Shown piece by piece: positions 26,937 through 36,838 of a DNA stretch of 64,000 bases (position 1 is the stretch's first letter; every line of letters starts with the position of its first letter). The stretch spans positions 930,001 through 994,000 of the forward strand of contig NC_021182.1 of assembly GCF_000389635.1 (NCBI RefSeq), read 5' to 3'. The position numbers and the translations under genes were made by a program. Origin of the DNA: Clostridium pasteurianum BC1 (lineage in GTDB: Bacteria; Bacillota; Clostridia; Clostridiales; Clostridiaceae). The notes under the pieces were generated by a model. It worked only from the letters and a program-made list of their open reading frames with translations, was not told where the DNA came from and did not search any database.

Positions 26937-27128
26937 AATTATGGTTAAATTCATATAGTGACTAGCTATTTTAATATATAGTTGATATTTAACTCATATA
27001 ATAAAATAGTAACACATAAATAATAACGAAAGCTAGTATGCACTTTAATGTTATATAGTATACAAGAGGAAAGTAATGAAGTTTATAAACAATAAAATGC
27101 ATTAATAATTATTAAATATAAAAAATCA

Positions 27129-27965
27129 TTACTCAATTGGGTTAGAACCATGATCTCTGCAATGAACCCATCCGGCATATTCAGGATCGTTTATATTTTT
27201 TTCTAATGCCTTACGTTCATTTAAATATTTTTTTGAATCATATCCATATATTTTCCTATCGTCACCAATAGGACAGACTTTTATGCATACTCCACAGGGA
27301 TAGCAATATGCACTTTTTAATTTGGCATGATATTCAGCGCATCTTGTTTTATTCATATCAGCAACTAAATTTTCTGTAGTTTCAAAAGATGAAGTTGGAC
27401 AGCATTTTCTGCACATTTCACATTTTATACAGAGATCTTTTTTTATTACCTGATCAGGTGGTATTACTGCATTGGTGAGAACAGAAACTAGTCTTACTCT
27501 TGGACCAAATTCTTTTGTTAACAAAGTATGATTATATCCAATGGTTCCAAGACCAGCATATTTGGCTGCTAATACATGTGAAAATGCTGCGACTGGCTTT
27601 CTCACAAGTACGGAAATATCTCCGTAACAGTCTCTTGGAAAGAAAATTGCTTGATGTCCCAGGGTATTTAGATAATTTGCTATTTTATATGCAGTTTCAT
27701 CTAGAACTCTATTTGTTGTATTATATAACTCTGAGTAAACTACGGAAGGAGTTGTTTCAAGCATGGGTAAAAATATTTGAGTAGCAAATACAATAACCGT
27801 CTTCATTTCAGGCCATATATTTTGTGGATAATATTCAGCACTAGTTTCTTCAAATTTTCCCCATCTATCTACAGGTGCGAAGCCTACAAGATTTATACCT
27901 AAATCCTTTGCCTTATCTACAATATTGAATTTTAATTGGTAACTTTTGTTTGTAAAATTTGTCAT
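27129..27965 (-). CDS. Short QueG-like protein with two 4Fe-4S clusters
   Basis: 278 residues resembling the epoxyqueuosine reductase / reductive-dehalogenase-related 4Fe-4S family but about 100 residues shorter than QueG and lacking its HEAT-repeat tail. The N-terminal cobalamin/substrate-domain-like part has GINLVGFAPVDRWG and PEMKTVIVFATQIFL; the conserved LAAKYAGLGTIGYNHTLLTK segment precedes the cluster domain. Eight-cysteine ferredoxin module: CIKCEMCRKCCPTSSF and YCYPCGVCIKVCPIGDD. It sits 100 bases downstream of the SsuC-type permease in a cysteine T-box operon. Reductive processing of an imported sulfur compound is a reasonable hypothesis; a tRNA role is less likely in this context. 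Confidence 0.75.
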   Translation of the reverse strand: MTNFTNKSYQLKFNIVDKAKDLGINLVGFAPVDRWGKFEETSAEYYPQNIWPEMKTVIVFATQIFLPMLETTPSVVYSELYNTTNRVLDETAYKIANYLNTLGHQAIFFPRDCYGDISVLVRKPVAAFSHVLAAKYAGLGTIGYNHTLLTKEFGPRVRLVSVLTNAVIPPDQVIKKDLCIKCEMCRKCCPTSSFETTENLVADMNKTRCAEYHAKLKSAYCYPCGVCIKVCPIGDDRKIYGYDSKKYLNERKALEKNINDPEYAGWVHCRDHGSNPIE

Positions 27966-28064
27966 TTAATTCACCTCATATAATTAATAATATTCTATGT
28001 ACATTTCATATTAAGATATTAAATGCACATGGAATTTTAAACATTTGTATATTTTTTATATAAA

Positions 28065-28856
28065 TTATGCGTCAAATTTTCTCCAAAAAACTAACTTACC
28101 CTCAAGAAATGTTAAAATGAAATTCAATACAATGCCTAATATTGATAACAAAACTATTGCTCCATACATCAATGATGTATTAAATGTTTCCTGAGAATTA
28201 TTAACTAGAAATCCTAATCCAGATTGTGCACCTATCATTTCAGCTGCAACTAAAACCATAACGGCATAGGCACTTCCAAGCTTAACTCCTGTTAAAATTG
28301 AAGGGATTGAAGCTGGAAGTATAACTTTTATAAATGCTACGAATTTTCCAGAGCCCATAGTCAATACTGATTTTACATATAGAGGATTAACATCTTTTAC
28401 TCCACTTATGGTGTTTATCAATATTGGCCATAAACTAGCCCAAAATATAATTGCTACTTTAGAAGTTTCTCCGATTCCAAAAAACAATATGAAAACGGGG
28501 AAAAGTGCTAAAGCAGATATTTGCCTGAAGATTTGCAAGAAAGAATCCAATAAGGCTTCTAGAAGTTTTATTCTGCCAATGAATAAACCAAGGGGAACGG
28601 CAACTATGATAGCGAGAATCAATCCAAACATAATTCTCTTTAGACTTATCAATAAATGTACTTTCAGTTCTCCATTTTCCTGTAATGTGATAATTGATAA
28701 TAGAACTTTTGTTGGAGTACTTGTATAGGTTTCTTTTAACACTCCAATTTGTGGCAATACCTGCCATAGAATAAGAAATACAATTAGTAATAAATTTGAA
28801 AATAAAAAAGAATTTAATTTTGAACCAAATAATTTAAGCAATTTCACAATTATCAC
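28065..28856 (-). CDS. ssuC: ABC transporter permease, nitrate/sulfonate/taurine (SsuC) type
   Basis: Membrane subunit of an importer for sulfonate-like or other organosulfur anions. 263 residues, about six helices (LLLIVFLILWQVLP, IMFGLILAIIVAVPLGLFIG, VAIIFWASLWPILI, SAYAVMVLVAAEMIG). The EAA-type cytoplasmic loop is VILPASIPSILTGVKLGSAY. The start at 28856 overlaps the end of the ATPase gene by 23 bases, with AAGGAC upstream; a GTG four codons later is also possible. Symbol given by family; the substrate is not proven. Confidence 0.85.
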   Translation of the reverse strand: MIIVKLLKLFGSKLNSFLFSNLLLIVFLILWQVLPQIGVLKETYTSTPTKVLLSIITLQENGELKVHLLISLKRIMFGLILAIIVAVPLGLFIGRIKLLEALLDSFLQIFRQISALALFPVFILFFGIGETSKVAIIFWASLWPILINTISGVKDVNPLYVKSVLTMGSGKFVAFIKVILPASIPSILTGVKLGSAYAVMVLVAAEMIGAQSGLGFLVNNSQETFNTSLMYGAIVLLSILGIVLNFILTFLEGKLVFWRKFDA

Positions 28857-29646
28857 GTCCTTGTTTATTTGTTATGTCAGAACTTTTATTTACTTGACTG
28901 CTTATTTCAGACCATATTTCTTTTCTTAAGTTTTGGAATTCTCTATTGTCATGGCTTCGTGGATAGGGAAGATTAATTTTTAACCTTTTAACTATTTTGC
29001 CTGGATTTGCTCCAAGTACAACAACTTCATTTGCTAAATATATGGCTTCATCTACACTGTGAGTTACAAAGATAATTGTTTTTTTAGTTTTTTTCCATAT
29101 ATTAAGCAGTTCGTGCTGTAGAATTTCTCTAGTCTGAGCATCCAATGCTGAGAAGGGTTCATCCATCAAAAGTACTTTGGGATTGTAAGCAAGACCTCTT
29201 GCTATAGCTACTCTCTGTCTCATACCTCCTGATAATTGACCAGGGTAGTATTTTTCATATTGAGAGAGACCTACTAAATCTATAAACTCTTTTGCTATTT
29301 TTTTTCTATCCTTTTTAGGAACTTTATTTATTTCAAGGCCGAGTTCTACATTCTTTAATACTGTTCTCCATGGAAGAAGTGCATATCCTTGAAATACCAT
29401 GCCACGATCACTTCCAGGCCCGGTTACTTTATTTGAATCAACTAGGATATCTCCACTGCTAGGCTTAATTAGACCTCCTATAATATTAAGCAGAGTTGAT
29501 TTTCCACATCCACTTGGTCCAACCAGGCATATGAATTGTTCATCGTGAATGTCTAAATTTATATCTTCCAATACTTTTTTATAAGCTTTTTTGTCAGTAG
29601 GATGTTTATAAAATTGATTCACATTTCTTACTGATATTTTTGACAA
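28834..29646 (-). CDS. ssuB: ABC transporter ATPase, nitrate/sulfonate/taurine (SsuB) type
   Basis: Drives the SsuABC-type importer. About 270 residues. Walker A GPSGCGKST, Q-loop GMVFQGYALLPW, signature LSGGMRQRVAIARG, Walker B VLLMDEPFSALD, and the switch histidine in IIFVTHSVDEA. An ATG at 29655 abuts the AAAGGGG ribosome-binding site, so the TTG at 29646 is the better start. It overlaps the permease gene, a sign of translational coupling. Part of the cysteine T-box operon. Confidence 0.88.
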   Translation of the reverse strand: MSKISVRNVNQFYKHPTDKKAYKKVLEDINLDIHDEQFICLVGPSGCGKSTLLNIIGGLIKPSSGDILVDSNKVTGPGSDRGMVFQGYALLPWRTVLKNVELGLEINKVPKKDRKKIAKEFIDLVGLSQYEKYYPGQLSGGMRQRVAIARGLAYNPKVLLMDEPFSALDAQTREILQHELLNIWKKTKKTIIFVTHSVDEAIYLANEVVVLGANPGKIVKRLKINLPYPRSHDNREFQNLRKEIWSEISSQVNKSSDITNKQGRDNCEIA

Positions 29647-29778
29647 AATTCCCATCCCCTTTATAATATTGTAGTTATCATTATCAATAGCATAAGCATA
29701 GTAAAGAATTTTTGAAAAATTTACTATGCTTATATAATAATTAAATTACATTTGTGTAAAGCTGATTATTTTGACGAT

Positions 29779-30789
29779 TTACTGTTTTGATGAATTACTA
29801 TAAGAATTAAATTCATTTGTATATAAATCATCAGCTTTAACTTGACCTGGCTTCAATTTTCCATTTTTCTCTAAATAATTTATCCACCAGTCCACTGCAT
29901 CTTTTTGAATAACTTGATGAGGATAATAATTCCAAGCTTCAACATCATCAACTTTAATGCCTAATTTTTTAGATATTATTTCCTTACCTTCTTTTTCATG
30001 AGTTTTTGACCAATCTGCAGCTTTACCTACAGCAGCTACAAATCCTTTTACTGCTTGTGGATTTTTCTTGGCAAAATCTCCGTTTGTAAAATATGGACAC
30101 ATTCCACTTATACCTTGCTGCAGGGCATAGTCATTAGTCAATTCCTTTAAATCTGGATTATTTAAGGCTTTTTGTGTATAGGGAGCGTGTACAATAGCAA
30201 TGTCGATTAAACCGTTGTCAACAGCTTGCTCTTGTTGGGAATCAGGCAAAACAACAAAATGTACATTATTGGGATCAAGATTTTGCTGTCTCAAAAATTC
30301 TCTTGTAACAAATTCAGAACAAGCTCCAAAAGAATTTATAGCAACTTTTTTACCAGCAATATCTTTAAGGGTATTTATACCACTATTCTTTTTTACTATA
30401 TATCTCATATGAGGATAATCAGCTAATGTTTGAGTTCCTGCTGCAACTATTTTTAGGTCTGAACCTTGAGCTTTTGCCATTGCAACAAGAGGTGTATGCC
30501 TCAAGCCAAAATCAATACTTCCAGATGCAACAGATGGAACAATTTGTGCAGCAGGTACTTCACCAACGTAATTGATCTTTATTCCCTGCTCTTTAAAATA
30601 ACCATTTGCATCGGCTATGTATACCAGATCATACCATTGAGTGTTAGGGTATTTTATTACTATTTCCTTAGAATTGGATTTACTATTAGCTGCTGTACTA
30701 TTATTATTCCCTGAGCTTTTTGAACAGGCGGCCATACCTATACATATTATTATAGCTAAGAGTATCATAAATAATTTTTTGATTTTCAT
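29779..30789 (-). CDS. ssuA: ABC transporter substrate-binding lipoprotein, NitT/TauT (SsuA) type
   Basis: Extracellular lipoprotein that captures the substrate for the SsuBC transporter. 336 residues. Signal peptide with lipobox GMAAC (Cys22), then a Ser/Asn-rich linker and an SsuA/THI5-type fold: YPNTQWYDLVYIADANGYFK, GSIDFGLRHTPLVAMAKAQG, DIAGKKVAINSFGACSEFV. GGGGAAGT precedes the ATG. The first gene after the cysteine-specific T-box leader, which argues that the cargo supplies sulfur for cysteine. The exact ligand is unknown (alkanesulfonate, taurine, isethionate or another organosulfur compound). Confidence 0.87.
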   Translation of the reverse strand: MKIKKLFMILLAIIICIGMAACSKSSGNNNSTAANSKSNSKEIVIKYPNTQWYDLVYIADANGYFKEQGIKINYVGEVPAAQIVPSVASGSIDFGLRHTPLVAMAKAQGSDLKIVAAGTQTLADYPHMRYIVKKNSGINTLKDIAGKKVAINSFGACSEFVTREFLRQQNLDPNNVHFVVLPDSQQEQAVDNGLIDIAIVHAPYTQKALNNPDLKELTNDYALQQGISGMCPYFTNGDFAKKNPQAVKGFVAAVGKAADWSKTHEKEGKEIISKKLGIKVDDVEAWNYYPHQVIQKDAVDWWINYLEKNGKLKPGQVKADDLYTNEFNSYSNSSKQ

Positions 30790-30871
30790 AACTTGGACTT
30801 CCCCCTAAATTTTTACTATAGATAGCTTCCTAATGATAATAAAAAATTTACTTTTTAGATTCCGGACTCTA

Positions 30872-31153
30872 AAAAGCAAAAAAACCTTCTGTCTCTATTC
30901 AGAGGCAGAAGGTTACTTCCGCGGTTCCACTCTGTTTATCTTATACAGTATAAAAATTAATTCACACAAATATAAGCAACTCTCTTTAGTACAATTATAC
31001 TTTAATGCTTTAACGAGCACACTCGCTGAAGTCTACTAGGCTTCAATTCAGAGCTCTAGGATGCATTTCAATTATTATTGGCTAAGATTTCTTTTCATCC
31101 AAGAGAAATCCTCTCTTTTAGTCAAATCATAATTTACTTTTCCTATCATCACA
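30872..31153 (-). promoter_or_regulatory. T-box riboswitch, tRNA-Cys specific
   Basis: Minus-strand leader of the ssuABC-like operon. The T-box sequence TGGAACCGCGG is at 30929-30919. The terminator (AACCTTCTG...CAGAAGGTT then seven T's) is at 30910-30876. Stem I closes with TAGGA (31145-31141) against TCCTA (31061-31057). The specifier loop has AGTA on its 5' side and GAAATGCA on its 3' side, giving codon TGC (cysteine, 31065-31063) followed by the expected A. The T-box bulge TGGA pairs with an acceptor ending UCCA, and U73 is the discriminator of tRNA-Cys, which supports the assignment independently. Uncharged tRNA-Cys should turn the operon on. Confidence 0.9.
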
Positions 31154-31561
31154 ATTCACAACTATTACCTATTAATACAATTGATTTAATAAGATTACTA
31201 TCATATTATCATATAAATATGATTTAATCAAGTGTAATGTGTAAAATAAGGAATTTTATCACTCAAATTCAAACAAAAAGTATATTTTTATACATTTTAC
31301 CTAATGATTTGTAAATTCAAGGATTAAACTATCAATATTTTCTAATTCTAAGAAATAGGTATAAGTCCTTTTTATATAATTTACATTTCATAAGTGAATT
31401 GCATTTTTTTATAGAAATTAAAATTATAAATAAAAATTTTATGGAAATGAATGATTATTATAGATTATAATAAACATGATAGATGGAAAAATTTCAAAAA
31501 TAAATATCAAGGATTATTTGATAATTAGGTTGCAACTTATATTGGGATAGAAGGTGTTATT
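31154..31561. other. AT-rich spacer between the T-box leader and the Nudix gene
   Basis: About 400 bases of very AT-rich DNA that must include the promoter of the minus-strand T-box transcript and that of the plus-strand Nudix gene. No gene, repeat or strong hairpin was seen. Confidence 0.4.
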
Positions 31562-32170
31562 ATGAATAAAAATAGAATAAAGAAACTATCAGCATTAGCA
31601 GAGACAAAATTTCTAAATCTTTATGATGTAGAATATGAAAAGAAAAATGGAAAAACAGGGCAGTGGGCCATGGCCTCAAGAAAGGATCTTGAAACTCTTA
31701 ATGGACAGTGCTTTGAAAATAGAGAAGAGAAAACGGATGCGGCCATAATTGCTGCACTGCATGAAAAATCAAATAAATTAGTTTGCATAAGACAATTCAG
31801 AGTACCTTTAAATGATTACATATATGAGTTGCCAGCAGGGCTCATTGATGGGGAAGAGGATTTTGAGGAATCCGCTGCCAGAGAACTTAGAGAAGAAACA
31901 GGCTTCAAACTTGCAAAAATAAATCATGAAAAGACTAGAAAGAGGATATATGCCTCTCCAGGTATGACTGATGAATCAGCGGCTATGGTATTCTGTACCT
32001 GCACTGGAGATGGCTCGGATCAGCAACTTGAAGAAGAAGAGGATATAGAAGTAATGCTTCTTTCACAAGAGGAAGTAAAAGCTTTACTTAAAAAAGATGT
32101 TAAAATTGATATAAAGGCCTATATGGTTTTCCAGGCCTTTGTGGAAATAGGAGAGAAGCTGTTTAAATAA
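31562..32170 (+). CDS. Nudix hydrolase, ADP-ribose pyrophosphatase-like
   Basis: 202-residue cytosolic Nudix enzyme that probably hydrolyses ADP-ribose or a related nucleoside diphosphate derivative. The Nudix box is GEEDFEESAARELREETGF (GX5EX7REUXEEXGU pattern intact), preceded by YELPAGLID, and the LVCIRQFRVPLNDYIYE strand pattern of ADPR pyrophosphatases is present. A proline-containing loop after the box (YASPGMTDE) is also typical. The ATG follows AGAAGGTGTT. Single-gene transcript ended by the GTCCGGG hairpin. Confidence 0.88.
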   Translation: MNKNRIKKLSALAETKFLNLYDVEYEKKNGKTGQWAMASRKDLETLNGQCFENREEKTDAAIIAALHEKSNKLVCIRQFRVPLNDYIYELPAGLIDGEEDFEESAARELREETGFKLAKINHEKTRKRIYASPGMTDESAAMVFCTCTGDGSDQQLEEEEDIEVMLLSQEEVKALLKKDVKIDIKAYMVFQAFVEIGEKLFK

Positions 32171-32180
32171 AAAGTTTAAA

Positions 32181-32210
32181 ACAGTCCGGGTTGTGATACC
32201 CGGACCGTTG
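32181..32210. terminator. Hairpin between the convergent Nudix and P450 genes
   Basis: GTCCGGG (32184-32190) and CCCGGAC (32199-32205) form a G+C-rich 7-bp stem with a short T-containing tail. Likely terminator for the Nudix gene and possibly for both converging transcripts. Confidence 0.6.
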
Positions 32211-32235
32211 GTTATTCAATTTATTTACCTACAGT

Positions 32236-33507
<1,272 letters not shown>

Positions 33508-33631
33508 CTATACTGATTAGAAAATATATTTGATTCAGGTAAAGTTCTTTAATCTTCGGAAAATTTTCTTTGATATTTTATTTTCCCCAGTATAACTAGA
33601 AATTATTTATAATATATCAAATACAAAATAA

Positions 33632-33850
33632 CAATTTCACGCCAATTACAGCATATACAACTGTGATCCTTGGTGGGATAAAATTGTAGAAGAAATTTCA
33701 AAGATAAGTGAGGAATTTAAAGAATGGTGGGAGCAGTATGATGCGCTGGACTCACCAAAAGGCAAACAGATATTTTTCATGCAAAATTACATCTTTATAA
33801 GATTAATGCTATGTAAGGATGATAGTATTCTGGAATTTTATGTGATATAA
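33632..33850 (+). pseudogene. Remnant of an MmyB-like XRE regulator
   Basis: An open stretch with no start codon contains CDPWWDKIVEEISKISEEFK, then EWWEQYDALDSPKGKQIFFM and a divergent tail ending in TAA. This matches the ligand-binding C-terminal domain of MmyB-like regulators (WW..L...L...S.EF..WW..HD). The helix-turn-helix half is missing. Decayed gene. Confidence 0.55.
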
Positions 33851-34035
33851 TGATATTATAGACATATAAATGATAAATGGAAAGCAAATATAGTAATACA
33901 TTTATTCTCTGTATAGATTAGCATTCATGAACTATTCCAATCTATAGAATATTAGAGATGGATAGAATATTAGGTGAAAAAATTATTAGCCATAAACTTT
34001 TTGTAAAAAAAATTTATATTAAAGGGATGGTAGAT

Positions 34036-34734
34036 ATGATTAATTTATTCAAGAAAAAATCATCTATATGGATTCTTGCAGTTCTTGTAGTTATTGTTTT
34101 CGTGGGAGTATTTGTTATAGTAAATGGAAAAAATCCAGATGACAAAACAAATAAAGTTTCTGCCAATGCCAATACTTCTGGTAATACTGTGTCTAATACA
34201 GGTTCATTATCTAATCAATCAACTACTACTAATAACACAAATAAAACTGTAAATACAAATTCATCACCTACTTCACAGGATGCTACACCGCCGCAGCAAT
34301 CTAAGCCAATACAGCAGCCAGCTGAACAGCCAACACCTCCGAAAACAGCAGTTCAACCGCCAATTTCATCAGCATCGCAAAAATATGTTAGTAATAACTT
34401 AGGGTTCTCCATTACTTTTCCTGCTTCCTGGAAAAATAAATACAGTGTTGTAGAAGACAATAATGGATTAACTGTTTATTTTAAGCCAGTTAGTCATCCG
34501 GTAGCCGGTGCTGGTTTGCTTTTTAGAATTGTGAAGAAAACACCGAATCTTGATGAAGGTATGTTAGATACTATTAATGGTGCTAAAAGATATTTTACTG
34601 CAAAAGGTACTACTTTTGTTATAGGTAGTTCTACAGATGTAAATTTTCCTGAAAATAATCCAGAGTTTGGTACCTATAGACAACTTTCTAGTGAAAGCGC
34701 ATCTGTTATAAATACTATTGAAAATACAAAGTGA
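34036..34734 (+). CDS. Membrane-anchored protein with Pro/Thr/Asn-rich linker and PsbP-like domain
   Basis: 232 residues from the ATG at 34036 (AAGGGATGG upstream; an in-frame ATG 26 codons earlier has no site). It has an N-terminal membrane anchor (IWILAVLVVIVFVGVFVIV), a long low-complexity linker rich in Asn, Thr, Ser, Gln and Pro (about 35-120), then a compact extracellular domain starting YVSNNLGFSITFPASWKNKY. This opening is the motif of small PsbP-like or DUF-type lipoprotein domains. It is exposed at the cell surface. Function unknown; no operon partners. Confidence 0.7.
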   Translation: MINLFKKKSSIWILAVLVVIVFVGVFVIVNGKNPDDKTNKVSANANTSGNTVSNTGSLSNQSTTTNNTNKTVNTNSSPTSQDATPPQQSKPIQQPAEQPTPPKTAVQPPISSASQKYVSNNLGFSITFPASWKNKYSVVEDNNGLTVYFKPVSHPVAGAGLLFRIVKKTPNLDEGMLDTINGAKRYFTAKGTTFVIGSSTDVNFPENNPEFGTYRQLSSESASVINTIENTK

Positions 34735-34889
34735 GTTTAAAATTTATATTATTATTTTAAACCAGTAAACTGTTCAATCCAAGGATATGTGTAGTACTAT
34801 CTTTTATTGGGTATACTTTTTGTAATATAATGATACTTCAAATTGTATTAGAGCTGCATGAAATGTATTTCATGCAGCTATTTTTGGAA

Positions 34890-36137
34890 CTAATTTACTG
34901 ATTCAAGCAAAGCCTTTCCACCTTCATCGTAGAAAAATTTTCTTAATGCCAGAGCTACACCACCTAAAAATTTATATTCAAACTCTATGCTGCTAACATT
35001 TATAATATCAGGCAAACTATCATTACCTGCAACTTCTTTTAAATATAATTTTAATTTGTCTAGGAAGAAATTATATTTAAAGGCTTCACCATAAAGAACC
35101 ACTTGTTTGGGATCATACAGGGTAATAGCTGTAGATAGAGCTACAGCAAAATAAAAAGTAGCTTCATCAAGAATAACATCTACGTTTTTATCTCCATTTT
35201 GATAGCTTTCAATAATATGAAGTAAATTTATATTTTCAGACTTTCCTTCAGTAATTTTATGGAGAAAAGGGGCTTTATCTTTAGAAAAAATTTTTTTAGT
35301 TTTAACCAGAATTGCATTTGGGGAAGCTACTGTTTCCAGACAACCTCTTTTACCACATTTACATAATTCTCCAGGATGTTTGACTATTATATGGCCCAGT
35401 TCTCCAGCATTATTATTGCTGCCCTCATATATTTCATTATTAATAACGATGGCTGTTCCTATTCCGGGACCATATTTAACGAATATCATATTGTTCTCAA
35501 TAGTTTCAGAGGATTTAAAATCTATTTCAGCCATAGCCAAAGCCCGTACATTGTTATCAACACATACTGGAATATTAAGCTGTTGCTCAAGAAGCTCTTT
35601 TATTGGCATATTTTTTTCGAAAATACCATAAGCGTTTTTGCTCATGCCTTTTAATGCGTCTACAGAGCCAATAATTCCAACTCCTAATCCTAAGATATCC
35701 TGTCTCTTCACATTGTTTTTCCAAAACAAATTAATACAAGTATCACTTATAAGCTTTAAAATATTAAGTGTGGATTTACTGATTTTTTGAGAAATATCAA
35801 ACTGTTTACTATCTAAAATTTGCCCCTTTAAATTGCAAAGTCCTATACTGAGACTTTCACTTTCAATGGAAACGCCTACAACATATTTTGAATCATAATT
35901 TATATCTATTAGTACTTTTTTTCTTCCTGCTCTTTTATTGGATTCTATTTGCTGACCTCTTTCAGTAATAATTCCTTCTTCTTTCATTTCATTTGTTATT
36001 ATAGTTACTGCAGCCGGAGTCAGGTTAATTATATTTGATATATCTATACGTGGAAGAGCACCGTGATTTTTTATGGTCATTAATATTTGCTTTCTATTCT
36101 TTTTCTTTAAGTCTAAAAAATTAATGCCTTTTTCCAT
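34890..36137 (-). CDS. ROK-family transcriptional regulator, probable regulator of the sulfoquinovose locus
   Basis: 415-residue sugar-responsive repressor. The ATG at 36137 has GGAG 7 bases upstream. An N-terminal winged helix-turn-helix (about 12-70: ILMTIKNHGALPRIDISNII, NLTPAAVTIITNEMKEEGII) precedes a ROK domain with the sugar-kinase-like ATP loop region (VVGVSIESESLSIGLCNLKG) and GPGIGTAIVINNEIYEG. The ROK zinc site is GELCKCGKRGCLETVAS (CxCGxxGCxE). It is divergent from the islA promoter with AT-rich palindromes between the two genes. The natural inference is that sulfoquinovose, sulfofructose or a related sugar releases it from operators there. Confidence 0.88.
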   Translation of the reverse strand: MEKGINFLDLKKKNRKQILMTIKNHGALPRIDISNIINLTPAAVTIITNEMKEEGIITERGQQIESNKRAGRKKVLIDINYDSKYVVGVSIESESLSIGLCNLKGQILDSKQFDISQKISKSTLNILKLISDTCINLFWKNNVKRQDILGLGVGIIGSVDALKGMSKNAYGIFEKNMPIKELLEQQLNIPVCVDNNVRALAMAEIDFKSSETIENNMIFVKYGPGIGTAIVINNEIYEGSNNNAGELGHIIVKHPGELCKCGKRGCLETVASPNAILVKTKKIFSKDKAPFLHKITEGKSENINLLHIIESYQNGDKNVDVILDEATFYFAVALSTAITLYDPKQVVLYGEAFKYNFFLDKLKLYLKEVAGNDSLPDIINVSSIEFEYKFLGGVALALRKFFYDEGGKALLESVN

Positions 36138-36330
36138 TATAAAACTCCATTTCATAAAAAATTAATTATAAAGCTTTTTATCAGTTATGCTGAGAAAAAG
36201 CAACATTAATTCTTAATTTTTAAATATATAGTTAGACTATCATCAATAGTTTTTAAAGTCAATAATTAATAATTTTAATTAATACACAAATATGAAGATG
36301 TAATAAAATTAAATTAAGATATTAAATTTA

Positions 36331-36428
36331 TATGATAACTAGCCGTTGTAATATGTATATACTAGAGAAAGCCATAGCATTGCCACATCCTTAAACAATT
36401 CATATGAACCTGGTATTAATGCAAACTT
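36331..36428 (+). repeat. Decayed copy of the TATCCGATGACTA repeat family
   Basis: GATAACTAGCCGTTGTAATA, a variable stretch, ATAGCATTGCCACATCCTTA and AACAATTCATATGAACCTGG follow the landmark order of the intact copy at 52300-52421. It sits upstream of the sulfoquinovose promoter. Confidence 0.45.
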
Positions 36429-36529
36429 ACATTACATAATAATCATTGAAATTATGTAATTTATAAATATCATATGATTAATCAATATAAGAGAAACTAA
36501 TTAGAAAATTTAGATGAAAAATGAAATAA

Positions 36530-36598
36530 TTTTAATTAATTAAAACTATTAATTAATTATTGACACTGAAAAATATCTGTGCTACTATTAATTAAACA
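36530..36598 (+). promoter_or_regulatory. Promoter and palindromic operators of the sulfoquinovose locus
   Basis: A near-consensus sigma-A promoter: -35 TTGACA at 36560-36565, a 17-bp spacer, and -10 TACTAT at 36583-36588. A perfect 16-bp palindrome TTTTAATTAATTAAAA (36530-36545) and a second ATTAATTAATT half-palindrome (36548-36558) lie just upstream and abut the -35. ATTAATTAA recurs directly after the -10 (36588-36596). These are good candidates for ROK-regulator sites. The 5' untranslated region is about 240 bases. Confidence 0.65.
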
Positions 36599-36838
36599 TA
36601 TAGGAATAGTATATAAATGAGGCTGATCAGAAATACTGAAGGTTAAATTTATTTTAGAGAAGAATTACATTAATATTTTTACTTCAAAAAGTAGTGATTT
36701 TTATATGTTAGAATTAAATATTTTATAAATCAATCTAAAGTAAAAAGCATTGAATCTATATAGATTATTGAATTTCACATCATATGCACAAAACGGAAAT
36801 ATTAAAGATTTACTAAAATTAGTCAGGAGGAGATTACT

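Noticed and set aside
26940-27030. Further copy of the TATCCGATGACTA repeat (GTGACTAGCTATTTTAATAT)
   Set aside because: Only the GACTAG portion matches; the other landmarks cannot be aligned. Similar GACTAG remnants near 5560 and 21890 were left out for the same reason.
31063-31068. ATG (methionine) as T-box specifier
   Set aside because: Shifting the frame by one gives ATG followed by C. The conserved purine after the codon then fails, and the TGGA bulge does not match A73 of tRNA-Met. TGC satisfies both.
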